From Chloroflexi bacterium 44-23 (GTDB taxonomy: Bacteria > Chloroflexota > Anaerolineae > Anaerolineales > Anaerolineaceae): a stretch of 33,851 nt of DNA. Shown one piece after another: positions 7,615 to 14,932 of this stretch (positions are counted from its first letter, which is position 1; every line of letters starts with the position of its first letter). The position numbers and the translations under genes were made by a program. Location of the stretch: NCBI GenBank assembly GCA_001899005.1, contig MKUW01000020.1, positions 2,861 to 36,711 on the forward strand. Direction: 5' to 3'. Under the pieces are notes generated by a model that had not been told where the DNA came from, searched no databases, and was given only the letters and a program-made list of their open reading frames with translations.

Positions 7615-8043
7615 ATGAGAAAAGTTGTTTGGTGCCTTTTGATTGGGTTGCTGATTGTGCTAAGCGCCTGTAAGCCTACGACCCCAGAGTGTGATGAGAA
7701 TTCAGTGACTTACCGCAGCTCGGCAGACCTGTTTGACCCGGTAAACCTTGAGGCAAGTACGGAGAACGCCGGACCGCAAGAACTGGAAATTAATGGGCGT
7801 TTGATGCAATTTGATCAGGTGATTCATGGGCCGCTGTGTAATAACCACCTGGATGGCAAGGTTTACATCGCATGCGACATTGAAATAGTGGCTTGGGAAG
7901 GTAGTCCCAATTTTTTTGATGATTGTGATTTCAAAGTCAGCCCCGGTTCAGTAGTATACGTGGCTGCCCATAAAAATGCTGCCTATTATCAAGGTTGTGA
8001 TTTTTGTCATGTCAGCCAGGACAAGAGAAAGAGTGAGAAGTAA
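7615..8043 (+). CDS. Cys-rich lipoprotein with C-terminal CXXCH motif
   Basis: Exported 142-aa protein. Residues 1-19 are a lipoprotein signal (lipobox LSAC, Cys19), so the mature protein would be anchored on the outer face of the membrane. It keeps six further cysteines (about 26, 75, 87, 104, 128, 131). The last two form GCDFCH, a CXXCH haem-c attachment motif, only 10 residues from the C-terminus. True c-type cytochromes normally have a longer haem domain after the motif, so a metal site or disulfides are alternatives. GGAGG precedes the ATG. I do not recognise the family. Its place ahead of a haem-copper-oxidase-like gene suggests an electron-transfer or assembly role, which is inference. 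Confidence 0.8.
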   Translation: MRKVVWCLLIGLLIVLSACKPTTPECDENSVTYRSSADLFDPVNLEASTENAGPQELEINGRLMQFDQVIHGPLCNNHLDGKVYIACDIEIVAWEGSPNFFDDCDFKVSPGSVVYVAAHKNAAYYQGCDFCHVSQDKRKSEK

Positions 8044-8213
8044 AAAAGGGAGATTCGGAGAGTCTGAGAGAGGTGTCCAGAAATTAAATTTCCGGGGTGG
8101 CATACAATTTTTTTCCAGATGTCTGATATTTTGCGTTAAAGCAACTTGCACAAGCGAGGATTGTGATATTTTGAACGAAGTAAATATTATTAAATTAAAA
8201 GGATGGTGCAATA

Positions 8214-8987
8214 ATGAAGCGTAATAATCGTTTAGGGGGAATACTGGCAGTTATTGGAGCGGTGATCGGTGTTATAGGCCACTATTTCTTATTCTTTCAG
8301 TGGTATGTGGCAGGTATGTCGGCCGAATCAGCTGAACCGGGATGCGAGATTCTCTTGAAGTATCTGCATCCTGGCCTGGCAGATTTGGGATTGCTGGGAT
8401 CTGCTCTTTTAGCTGTGGCTGCCTATGGTTTTTTCACCAATAAGAACTGGGCATTTCTGTTGTCTCAAATTGGCATGGTGTGCGCGTTGCTGTCTACCTG
8501 GTTTATCAATGTGCCTTTTATGGCAGCCAGCCTACCGCCAGTTTATTTCACTCTCTTTTTCCCCTATTTGCTGATCTACTTCCTGTTCTTACGCCTGGTT
8601 GAGAAAGTTAACTGGAGCAGAATTCTGTTGGCATTAGCATTTGGTTTAGCCTATATCTTCTGTTTTATGAATGGTGTCTCCAGCACCAGCCGCATCATAA
8701 CCGTCGGTGCACCTATTTTCGCAGTTGTTGATGCGCTGCATTGGGTAGCCATGTTTGGCTGGGCAGTGATTGCAGTTGGCGTATTGATGGTTCCAAAAGA
8801 ATGGATGCGGGTTGTAGGCCTTAGCTCCGCAGTTTTAGAACTGATCGTTGGAATACCTCTGGCCGTCGTGACAGCCGCTGAATTGGGTCGCTTCTCCCTA
8901 TTTGCTCTGGCACCGATATCTTGTCTGATTCTGCTGGTCATTCTGGTATGGCCAGGGTTATGGCAAAAATGGAGTGGCGCAGAATAA
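8214..8987 (+). CDS. Multi-pass membrane protein, unknown family
   Basis: A 257-aa, very hydrophobic protein with about eight predicted membrane segments, beginning at residues 9-30 (GGILAVIGAVIGVIGHYFLF) and ending at about 225-247. Candidate metal or haem ligands inside or next to membrane segments include H23, H52 and H177 (approximate numbering). No enzyme motif is recognised. The start is supported by AAAGGA upstream. A 33-bp terminator-like hairpin (8992-9024) directly follows the stop, so the gene may end the first transcript of the cluster. It lies between the CXXCH lipoprotein and the 12-TM haem-protein candidate, which makes a role in the same membrane complex plausible. Confidence 0.8.
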   Translation: MKRNNRLGGILAVIGAVIGVIGHYFLFFQWYVAGMSAESAEPGCEILLKYLHPGLADLGLLGSALLAVAAYGFFTNKNWAFLLSQIGMVCALLSTWFINVPFMAASLPPVYFTLFFPYLLIYFLFLRLVEKVNWSRILLALAFGLAYIFCFMNGVSSTSRIITVGAPIFAVVDALHWVAMFGWAVIAVGVLMVPKEWMRVVGLSSAVLELIVGIPLAVVTAAELGRFSLFALAPISCLILLVILVWPGLWQKWSGAE

Positions 8988-8991
8988 ATTT

Positions 8992-9024
8992 TTGATCAAA
9001 ACACCGTAGAGGTATTTTGATCAA
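8992..9024 (+). terminator. Hairpin, possible terminator after the multi-TM gene
   Basis: TTGATCAAAACACC (8992-9005) pairs with GGTATTTTGATCAA (9011-9024) over 14 bp with one mismatch and a 5-nt loop. Each arm also contains the self-complementary word TTGATCAA. Only a weak T-rich tail follows, so it could equally be an operator pair. Confidence 0.5.
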
Positions 9025-9030
9025 TTTATG

Positions 9031-9086
9031 GAACCCGAAATGGTTCTTCACATGGTTGCAACCATGCTTAAAAGTGGTTCCACTTT
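9031..9086. promoter_or_regulatory. Three 16-bp palindromes at exact 20-bp spacing (operator array)
   Basis: GAACC-cgaaat-GGTTC (9031-9046), CATGGTTGCAACCATG (9051-9066, perfect) and AAAGTGG-tt-CCACTTT (9071-9086) have centres at 9038.5, 9058.5 and 9078.5. They share a TGGTT(C/G) core. Two helical turns between centres would put dimeric regulators on the same face of the DNA. One of the nearby Crp/Fnr proteins is a candidate binder, although the half-sites do not match the textbook TTGAT or TGTGA words. Confidence 0.6.
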
Positions 9087-9102
9087 ATCAGGAACTGTAG
9101 AT

Positions 9103-9190
9103 AAGTGGGAAAAGGGTGTAGGATGAATGGTTTTCGAAGGATTTCCTTCACAAATCAGAATTCCACACCCTTCACTTAACTTATGTTAAG
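9103..9190 (+). promoter_or_regulatory. Structured leader: long bulged stem enclosing a hairpin
   Basis: AAGTG (9103-9107) and AAGGGTGT (9112-9119) pair with ACACCCTT (9165-9172) and CACTT (9173-9177), and GGA/TCC adds three more pairs after a bulge. Inside is the hairpin GAAGG-attt-CCTTC (9136-9149). Two alternatives share its strands: CCACTTTATC (9080-9089) with GATAAGTGG (9100-9108), and CTTAAC-ttat-GTTAAG (9175-9190). Mutually exclusive stems suggest a cis-acting RNA switch or attenuator, but no known riboswitch class is recognised. Confidence 0.45.
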
Positions 9191-9268
9191 GACATTAACG
9201 CCCTAATTTGTTATTATGTGTAAAATTGCACAAATGGGTATTAATACGTACCTGTAGTAGGAGATTGT

Positions 9269-10753
9269 ATGCAAGCACTAGTAAAACGGTATAAATTTCT
9301 CTTTACATCCACCAAGGGATTGGTACTGATGGGGATTGCCTTCTGTGCGCTCATCTCAGCCTTTTTTGGTCTGTTATCCGGGCCTATGGCTGATTTTGGT
9401 GTCAAGGATGTTGTTGTGAAATTATTTAACATCAACCTGATTGAAGCAGAACGTGAAGGCCGCTTGATTATTCTGTACCATACCATAGCCATGATTGTGG
9501 TTGCCATAGAGACCTATATCATCACCGATCTGGTAGCGATGAAAGAAAATCAACGAATCGCCATCAACGGTACCATTACGGTTGGGTACCTGGCTGTCGT
9601 CTTTGGCGGACTGCCTTTTGCTTACTGGGGACATACCTGGCCATTACATGGTCTGTATGTAGCCGGTTTGGCTTTGATCTTTTTCGCAGGCTGTTATCTG
9701 GCTTATGCCCTTTGGCCATGGCGTGATGAATACAAGGTGACTGATAAAGAATATGCCCATACCCGCGCCGGTTACTCGTTGGAGCGTGTGGCTTTCTTCG
9801 CCATGACCATGACCACTCTGGCCTCCGCCTTGTTTGGTGCGGTACCCGGTTCTTATTATGGTAATGGTTTTGAGACCTTTTTGGCCGAGAATGTTGTTCG
9901 AGATCCCTTCAAACCAGCGCTTGATCTTTCCATCATTGGTCACTTACATATCATGTTGGCCTTGATTGCAATTGCGGCTACATTAATTATCTGTCGTTGG
10001 ATGGATTTCAAGGGCATCTGGCACAAAATGGCCATGCCATTGATGATCATTGGTTCAATTGTCTTGGCGATGGGCACCTGGCTGGTTGTTCCATTTGAAA
10101 CAGCCGCTCACTTTATTATTTATGGTGGATCCACACTGGCGATGCTGGGAGCGTTGTTCCTGGTTATTTTCTCATGGCGAAAATTAATTCGAGAAGGTCT
10201 GGCACGCAAGGGATTAAAGAAGGGCAATTTCTTCCAATCCGTGGCGGCTTTAGTGAGCGACCCGGTTAAATTTGGCCCGACCTGGCAAATGGTTTTCATG
10301 AACTTTACTGTCAGCGGTATTGGCATCTTTGTGGCCGTCAAACTGGATGAGATTTTCCGGCAGTGGCAATTCATGGACGAACGCTTGATTCTGACCGGTC
10401 ACTGGCATATCCTTGCCACTCTGACCGCGACGATTATCTTATTCTATTATGTTGATTTGGCCGGTATAAAAGGAAAAGCACGCAAGTGGTTTGGTTGGGG
10501 TTTGATAATTTCATCCGACCTGGCATTTGGCGCTATCTCTGTATACGAAATGAAACGCTTATTTGTTGATGAAGCCGTTCAGCAACCAGTCACTAATCTT
10601 CTCACTGTGCTGGGAGATGTTGGCTTGATCACCGTATTGGTAATTCTGGCAGCCGTCATGGTTTGGCGGCTGATCGACCTGTTCAAGAAGAAAGGACGTT
10701 GGGCCAAGGAAGTCGATGAACGACTCGCTCACGTACCGGAGGTGAAGTCATGA
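9269..10753 (+). CDS. 12-TM haem-copper-oxidase-superfamily-like protein without CuB His-His pair
   Basis: Membrane protein of 494 aa with about twelve membrane segments. Histidines sit in TM2 (H71, LYHTIAM), TM6 (H225/H227, GHLHIML) and TM10 (H378/H380, GHWHILA). Haem-copper oxidase and NO reductase catalytic subunits also have 12 TMs in three pseudo-symmetric four-helix groups, with haem ligands in TM2 and an HxH in TM10, so the layout matches. However, TM7 lacks the consecutive His pair that binds CuB or FeB, and TM6 has an extra HxH. Residues 222-263 and 375-416 are visibly related (GHxHI...D.xGIKGK), showing an internal duplication. AGGAGA precedes the ATG. It overlaps the next gene by 4 bp, and a CtaB-like gene lies downstream. 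Haem binding is likely by inference; the substrate is unknown. Alternatively it is a haem-binding membrane scaffold. Confidence 0.65.
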   Translation: MQALVKRYKFLFTSTKGLVLMGIAFCALISAFFGLLSGPMADFGVKDVVVKLFNINLIEAEREGRLIILYHTIAMIVVAIETYIITDLVAMKENQRIAINGTITVGYLAVVFGGLPFAYWGHTWPLHGLYVAGLALIFFAGCYLAYALWPWRDEYKVTDKEYAHTRAGYSLERVAFFAMTMTTLASALFGAVPGSYYGNGFETFLAENVVRDPFKPALDLSIIGHLHIMLALIAIAATLIICRWMDFKGIWHKMAMPLMIIGSIVLAMGTWLVVPFETAAHFIIYGGSTLAMLGALFLVIFSWRKLIREGLARKGLKKGNFFQSVAALVSDPVKFGPTWQMVFMNFTVSGIGIFVAVKLDEIFRQWQFMDERLILTGHWHILATLTATIILFYYVDLAGIKGKARKWFGWGLIISSDLAFGAISVYEMKRLFVDEAVQQPVTNLLTVLGDVGLITVLVILAAVMVWRLIDLFKKKGRWAKEVDERLAHVPEVKS

Positions 10754-11646
10754 AGCGACTTTTTTTATGCCTGATGATTACTCTATTTTTGTTGACTGCC
10801 TGCCAGGCTGTTGATTTTGATGCGCCGGCCCCTGTGTACGAAACCGGTATTGATAGTAATGCCTGGGCAACGATACCGGCAGGTCCGTTTTTTGAAGGCC
10901 AATTTAATCACAATGCCAGTATTGATTATAATTATGATATGATGATCACGCTGGTAACCAACGCTCAGTATGTCGATTATCTGAATGCTGCCTTGGCGGA
11001 TGGTTCCATCAAGCTGGTGGATGAGCAAATCGTTGGCTTTTATGAGGGAGACCCCTTCAACAATGGTCGTCATGAAGAGGAAGTCCCTGCTGGTGATTAT
11101 ATTTATATTCCAGTTGATAATCGGGCTGCTTTGCGCTATCAATTTGACGGAAAACAATTTACGGTCAAGGACACCTGGGAAAATCATCCGATGACGTTTG
11201 TTTCCTGGTTTGGTGCAAAAGCTTATTGTGAATATTATGATGGCCGTTTACCAACAGAGCAGGAATGGGAAAAAGCTGCCCGTGGCACTGATATCCGCCC
11301 TTATGCTTGGGGTTATGAACTGGCACGCAACAATGCCAATTTTATTACCAGCCGCGATCCGTTTGAAAATATGAGCACATTTGGTTCACGAACAACACCG
11401 GTTGGCTTCTATAATGGCAAATCCTATGATGGATACCAGACGCTTGATTCAGCCAGCCCATTTGGATTGTATGACACGGCAGGTAATGTCTGGGAGTGGA
11501 CCAGTAATATTTATGAGCAAGAACATTATCGCTATATGCGTGGTGGAAGCAAAGATTTGTATGAAGCTAATTTAAGAGTGTGGATGCGCAATAATGCCCG
11601 TCCAACTTATATTAGTCCGGCAATTGGGTTCCGCTGTGCCCGCTAA
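10750..11646 (+). CDS. SUMF1/FGE-fold lipoprotein lacking catalytic cysteines
   Basis: Exported 298-aa lipoprotein (lipobox LTAC, Cys18) with the formylglycine-generating-enzyme fold: an N-terminal segment with TNAQYVDYL, the signature HPMTFVSWFGAKAYCEYYDGRLPTEQEWEKAARG split by C160, GLYDTAGNVWEWT (239-251), MRGGS and a final GFRCAR. In true FGE two cysteines between RGGS and GFRCA build the copper site. Here that stretch (267-293) has none, so sulfatase activation is unlikely. SUMF1-fold proteins are known beside denitrification genes (NirV next to the copper nitrite reductase NirK), which fits an accessory role in a respiratory complex. Its ATG overlaps the upstream stop (ATGA), and the ctaB-like gene starts 12 bp after its stop. 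Confidence 0.85.
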   Translation: MKRLFLCLMITLFLLTACQAVDFDAPAPVYETGIDSNAWATIPAGPFFEGQFNHNASIDYNYDMMITLVTNAQYVDYLNAALADGSIKLVDEQIVGFYEGDPFNNGRHEEEVPAGDYIYIPVDNRAALRYQFDGKQFTVKDTWENHPMTFVSWFGAKAYCEYYDGRLPTEQEWEKAARGTDIRPYAWGYELARNNANFITSRDPFENMSTFGSRTTPVGFYNGKSYDGYQTLDSASPFGLYDTAGNVWEWTSNIYEQEHYRYMRGGSKDLYEANLRVWMRNNARPTYISPAIGFRCAR

Positions 11647-11658
11647 AGGATAGAATTA

Positions 11659-12516
11659 ATGGTTTTTATTCGTACGAAATTGAAATTGTACAGGAAGATG
11701 ATTAAGAGTCTGCAGACCGGTTTGCTGCTGGCAACCGGTCTGGCAGGATACATGTCCTTTCGCTGTCCTGTTTTCAATGCACCTCAGTTATTGGCGGTGG
11801 CAGGCAGTCTTTTCCTGGCGATTAGTGGCAGTACTGTTTTGAATATGTGGTACGACCGCGATATTGATGCCCGTATGCTGCGCACTTGCATGCGGCCATT
11901 AGCCAGTGGGCAGGTGAGCAGCAAAGAAGCGCTCCTGCTGGGCCTGATTCTTTCAATAAGCGGGATTGGCTGGGCATTGGCAACCGGCTTGATGTTTGGT
12001 TTAATTGTAGCCGCCGGATTATTCCTGGATGTTGTCGTTTACTCGGTCTGGTTAAAACGCAAGACAGCCTGGTCGATTGTTTGGGGTGGAATTTCGGGCG
12101 GGATGCCAATCCTGGCCGGGCGAACACTGGCCGTGGGTGGTTTTGATTGGGTTGGAATTGTATTGGCTCTGGGAATTCTATTCTGGATACCGACCCATAT
12201 CATGACATTCAATATCCGCTACAAGGAAGACTATCAGTCAGCTGGCGTGCCCACTTTTGTTTCGCGTTACGGCATCGCGGTTACGCGAAAGATTATTGTT
12301 GCTTGCAGTATTTTTGCGGCGTTGATGATGGCAGCCGCTGCTGTAGGAATTGGCATGTATATTGGTTACCTGCGACTGCTGGTTGTTCTTTCCATCGGTT
12401 TGGTGGTTCTTTCGATCAACAGCCTGCTTAAACCCTCAGAAAAGATAAATTTTGGCTTATTCAAGTACGCCTCCTTGTACATGCTAAGCGCCATGATATT
12501 GATGATTCTGGTATGA
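11659..12516 (+). CDS. ctaB: Protoheme IX farnesyltransferase-like UbiA-family protein (haem O synthase)
   Basis: Integral membrane prenyltransferase of 285 aa. The first prenyl-diphosphate/Mg site reads NMWYDRDIDARMLRT..RPL (N62, D66, D70, R79-L81), nearly the CtaB/CyoE consensus. The second site is WIPTHIMTFNIRYKEDYQSAGVP (176-198), again CtaB-like rather than UbiA- or MenA-like. Family knowledge: the enzyme adds a farnesyl group to haem B to make haem O for haem-copper oxidases. It has about eight membrane segments and an AAAGGA site before the ATG. No CtaA is visible, so haem O rather than haem A would be the product here. Its presence in this run is the best evidence that the neighbouring 12-TM protein binds haem. 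The symbol reflects motif similarity; a divergent substrate is possible. Confidence 0.8.
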   Translation: MVFIRTKLKLYRKMIKSLQTGLLLATGLAGYMSFRCPVFNAPQLLAVAGSLFLAISGSTVLNMWYDRDIDARMLRTCMRPLASGQVSSKEALLLGLILSISGIGWALATGLMFGLIVAAGLFLDVVVYSVWLKRKTAWSIVWGGISGGMPILAGRTLAVGGFDWVGIVLALGILFWIPTHIMTFNIRYKEDYQSAGVPTFVSRYGIAVTRKIIVACSIFAALMMAAAAVGIGMYIGYLRLLVVLSIGLVVLSINSLLKPSEKINFGLFKYASLYMLSAMILMILV

Positions 12517-13121
12517 AAATTCTGGCGCGTGCCAGTCGTCCCCTGCTTTTCCTGATGGTCTTGCTGGCGGCTTACGAGGTAACTGTAGGTGGATTCAGCA
12601 GCCACATTCTAGCTACCTGGGCCTATACAGTTGCCTTCGGGGTATTGGTGGTGGCCGGATTGGCTTTGATCTTATTGGGCAATGAAGTTCTTGAAAAACC
12701 GGCTGTAGTGATTATCAGTTCTGTCATTCCATTAGCCCTCTCTCTGGGTCTGGTGGTTGATTTCTTGCCGGAATGGCAGACGCCTTACATCATTTTTGTG
12801 TTGGTTGGGCTTGGGTTAATTGTTTTTACACGCATGCGTCCATCAAACCGATTTAAAATTCTCATTTTATCGCTTGTACACGCGGTGGCAGGTCTGATTA
12901 TTTTTATCGTGCCGATTATTATCGTGCTTAATGGAACCGTACCAAGCGCATGGTTTGTCTTGGTAAGCATCGGGGCGGCCTTGATTGGAATAGGAGGGAT
13001 ACTACTCACCCTGTTACGCAGCGGTCGTGAATTACTCAACCAGAAAATCATTTTTAGCATTCTACCTGTTATATTATTACTGATGACCGCAGCATTTGTG
13101 GCTGGTTTTCAATCGCTCTAA
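12513..13121 (+). CDS. Small multi-pass membrane protein, unknown
   Basis: A 202-aa hydrophobic protein with six or seven predicted membrane segments. Its ATG overlaps the ctaB-like stop codon by 4 bp (ATGA), so translation is probably coupled. No recognised motif; H31 and H123 are the only histidines seen near membrane segments, both at segment ends. It may be a small accessory subunit or an assembly factor of the complex encoded by the run. I cannot name the family. Confidence 0.8.
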   Translation: MKILARASRPLLFLMVLLAAYEVTVGGFSSHILATWAYTVAFGVLVVAGLALILLGNEVLEKPAVVIISSVIPLALSLGLVVDFLPEWQTPYIIFVLVGLGLIVFTRMRPSNRFKILILSLVHAVAGLIIFIVPIIIVLNGTVPSAWFVLVSIGAALIGIGGILLTLLRSGRELLNQKIIFSILPVILLLMTAAFVAGFQSL

Positions 13122-13132
13122 ACAATAAAAAT

Positions 13133-13588
13133 ATGAAAAATCTATTTCTTCGCTTTAACCCTGCACTCAAGAAACGATGGCTGCATTTGCTGGCAGGCCT
13201 GATGTGGGCTGGCGTTGGCATCATGTTGGGGTTGTTTGCATTGCAATGGTTACGACCAACTTCACCTTTGATTCGAATATTAATATTACTGAGCGGGGCT
13301 TTACTGGCTTTTGCAATTCAATTGTGGGGATTTGGCCCTCTGGCAAAGAAAAACATCGTGCGCATCGAAGCCAAAATCAAAGAGAAAGTTTGTGTGTTTG
13401 CTTTTCAAAAATGGTCAACCTACCCCCTGGTTTTATTTATGGTCAGTTTGGGCATTTACTTGCGTAAGTACTCGCCTTTTCCGAAACCTCTGTTAGCTGT
13501 GCTTTATCTCGGGATTGGCGGTGGGTTATTTTTTGCCAGTGTGGAATACTTTAAATTTCTTTTTCAGCAATTAAACGGAAAGAGTTAA
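13133..13588 (+). CDS. Small membrane protein, unknown, last gene of the run
   Basis: A 151-aa protein with a basic N-terminus (MKNLFLRFNPALKKRWLH) and about four membrane segments, starting with HLLAGLMWAGVGIMLGLFAL. It starts 11 bp after the previous stop with no clear ribosome-binding site. A convergent hairpin (13605-13637) follows the stop and probably ends the transcript. The family is not recognised and function cannot be assigned beyond its membership of the haem-protein gene run. Confidence 0.75.
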   Translation: MKNLFLRFNPALKKRWLHLLAGLMWAGVGIMLGLFALQWLRPTSPLIRILILLSGALLAFAIQLWGFGPLAKKNIVRIEAKIKEKVCVFAFQKWSTYPLVLFMVSLGIYLRKYSPFPKPLLAVLYLGIGGGLFFASVEYFKFLFQQLNGKS

Positions 13589-13604
13589 AAAAACCACATT
13601 GGTG

Positions 13605-13637
13605 CTGCCTTTTTTCTTAGATCGCTATGGAAGGCAG
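13605..13637. terminator. Convergent intergenic hairpin
   Basis: CTGCCTT (13605-13611) pairs with AAGGCAG (13631-13637). T-runs on the plus side and A-rich flanks on both sides fit a weak bidirectional terminator between convergent genes. The loop is long (19 nt), so confidence is limited. Confidence 0.4.
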
Positions 13638-13645
13638 AAAATAAT

Positions 13646-14932
13646 CTACCCGAACAAGTTTGTGAACCAAGCGCCCAGACCTTTTGGCTTGGGAGGTGGT
13701 GAAATGAATTTACCGGTTTGTCCGTTTATTAATATCTGAACTTGAATTTGCCCCAGGGTTATTAGCCCGCTCCAGACGGGTAGCAGGATTAATTTGTATT
13801 GTTCGACGGTCATCCAGGTGGAGTTGATGGTAATATTCCGGACGGTCTGCAGTGAATAATCTTGAATTACTTTACGTTCACGCTGCAAGGTAGTTTCCCG
13901 AGCCCGTAAAGCCGCATCTCCGGCATTGATCTGGTATGTTTCAGCAACCCAATTAGCCAGGTACTCGTAATCGAAGGGAACTAACTGGCTGAGGTCATAA
14001 CTATCCAGCAAGACATTCATCCACTGCGGCCACATGCGGGTGGCAGCCACAAGAATATCATCATGAAAGATACTCTTTTGATCTTTTCTGGGTTTCCATT
14101 CTTTATTTTCCAACACCTCAAGTACCCAGGAGATATTACCGCCGACGTCAAAGGTCCAGGCAGGAATATAGATCCCTTGTAAGGCAGAAACCTGCGGGTG
14201 TGGGGAGTTGTCATTTTCTTCCGACCAGGCATGGATCAGGTTGCCAGCTTCACGTGGTGAGACGTAGAAAGGGATCAGACTGAGCGGTAAAATGATGGGG
14301 TGTGATTCAACCTGTTCGATCTTGTAGTTGGATTGACAATATGGACATTGCCAGGTGAGCTGACGGGGTGGCACGATAAATTCTGCATTACAGCCCTGAC
14401 AATGAATAACCTGGGTGTTGACAGCCTGAGAATGGCCTTTGGCCGTAGCCAAGGCAACAATGAAGTTTTCATCACGAACTGCGCCTGCACCGGCTTGATG
14501 CTGGGTGCGTGTCTCACAATATTCACAAGTCAAAGAATGGCCATCGGGGGTATATGTCATGCGGCCGCCGCATTTTGGACAGATGAACCGGTCTGCTGAC
14601 TGGTTACTGACTTCATCGGGTTGCTGTTCTGGCAACTTGTCCGGGTCTATAACCTGATCGACCGGCAAGGCACCATCCAGGATAGCCAGTTCACGGCGGG
14701 CACGAATATCAAACGGGTCATTATCCAACATCGTTTCCAATAATTTGCGCCGGTCAGACTGGTTATCAGTGATCTGGGAAAGATAAAAAAGCGCATTATT
14801 ACGTTCAGTGATGGGAGGGTTTTGCCCCAGATACCATTCCAAAAAGAAACGTGCTTCTTGCGTTTCTCCTGCTTTGGCAGCAGCGATGCCACGCACTAAT
14901 AGATCGCGTTCAGCATAATTATTTTCAGTCAT
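13646..14932 (-). CDS. Double zinc-ribbon protein with TPR-like N-terminus
   Basis: Soluble 428-aa protein. Residues about 1-90 look helical and TPR-like (AKAGETQEARFFLEWYLGQNP). Two zinc ribbons follow: CPKCGGRMTYTPDGHSLTCEYC and CQGCNAEFIVPPRQLTWQCPYC. The rest (about 210-428) contains YIPAWTFDVGG and ends in a hydrophobic stretch with KLILLPVWSGLITLG, possibly membrane associated. Its ATG (14932) overlaps the histidine-kinase stop (14925-14927) by 8 bp, so the two are translationally linked and the zinc-ribbon protein could be the kinase's output or partner. A longer open frame upstream runs only through the kinase gene and is not used. Similar zinc-ribbon proteins are widespread but uncharacterised. 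Confidence 0.82.
   Translation of the reverse strand: MTENNYAERDLLVRGIAAAKAGETQEARFFLEWYLGQNPPITERNNALFYLSQITDNQSDRRKLLETMLDNDPFDIRARRELAILDGALPVDQVIDPDKLPEQQPDEVSNQSADRFICPKCGGRMTYTPDGHSLTCEYCETRTQHQAGAGAVRDENFIVALATAKGHSQAVNTQVIHCQGCNAEFIVPPRQLTWQCPYCQSNYKIEQVESHPIILPLSLIPFYVSPREAGNLIHAWSEENDNSPHPQVSALQGIYIPAWTFDVGGNISWVLEVLENKEWKPRKDQKSIFHDDILVAATRMWPQWMNVLLDSYDLSQLVPFDYEYLANWVAETYQINAGDAALRARETTLQRERKVIQDYSLQTVRNITINSTWMTVEQYKLILLPVWSGLITLGQIQVQILINGQTGKFISPPPKPKGLGAWFTNLFG

Noticed and set aside
8992..9024. Classical Fnr box pair (TTGAT-N4-ATCAA)
   Set aside because: The words are TTGATCAA without the four-base spacer; an Fnr site cannot be claimed.
9269..10753. Assignment as a normal NorB or cytochrome oxidase subunit I
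   Set aside because: The consecutive His pair of TM7 and the usual CuB/FeB ligand set are absent, so only a distant relationship is claimed.
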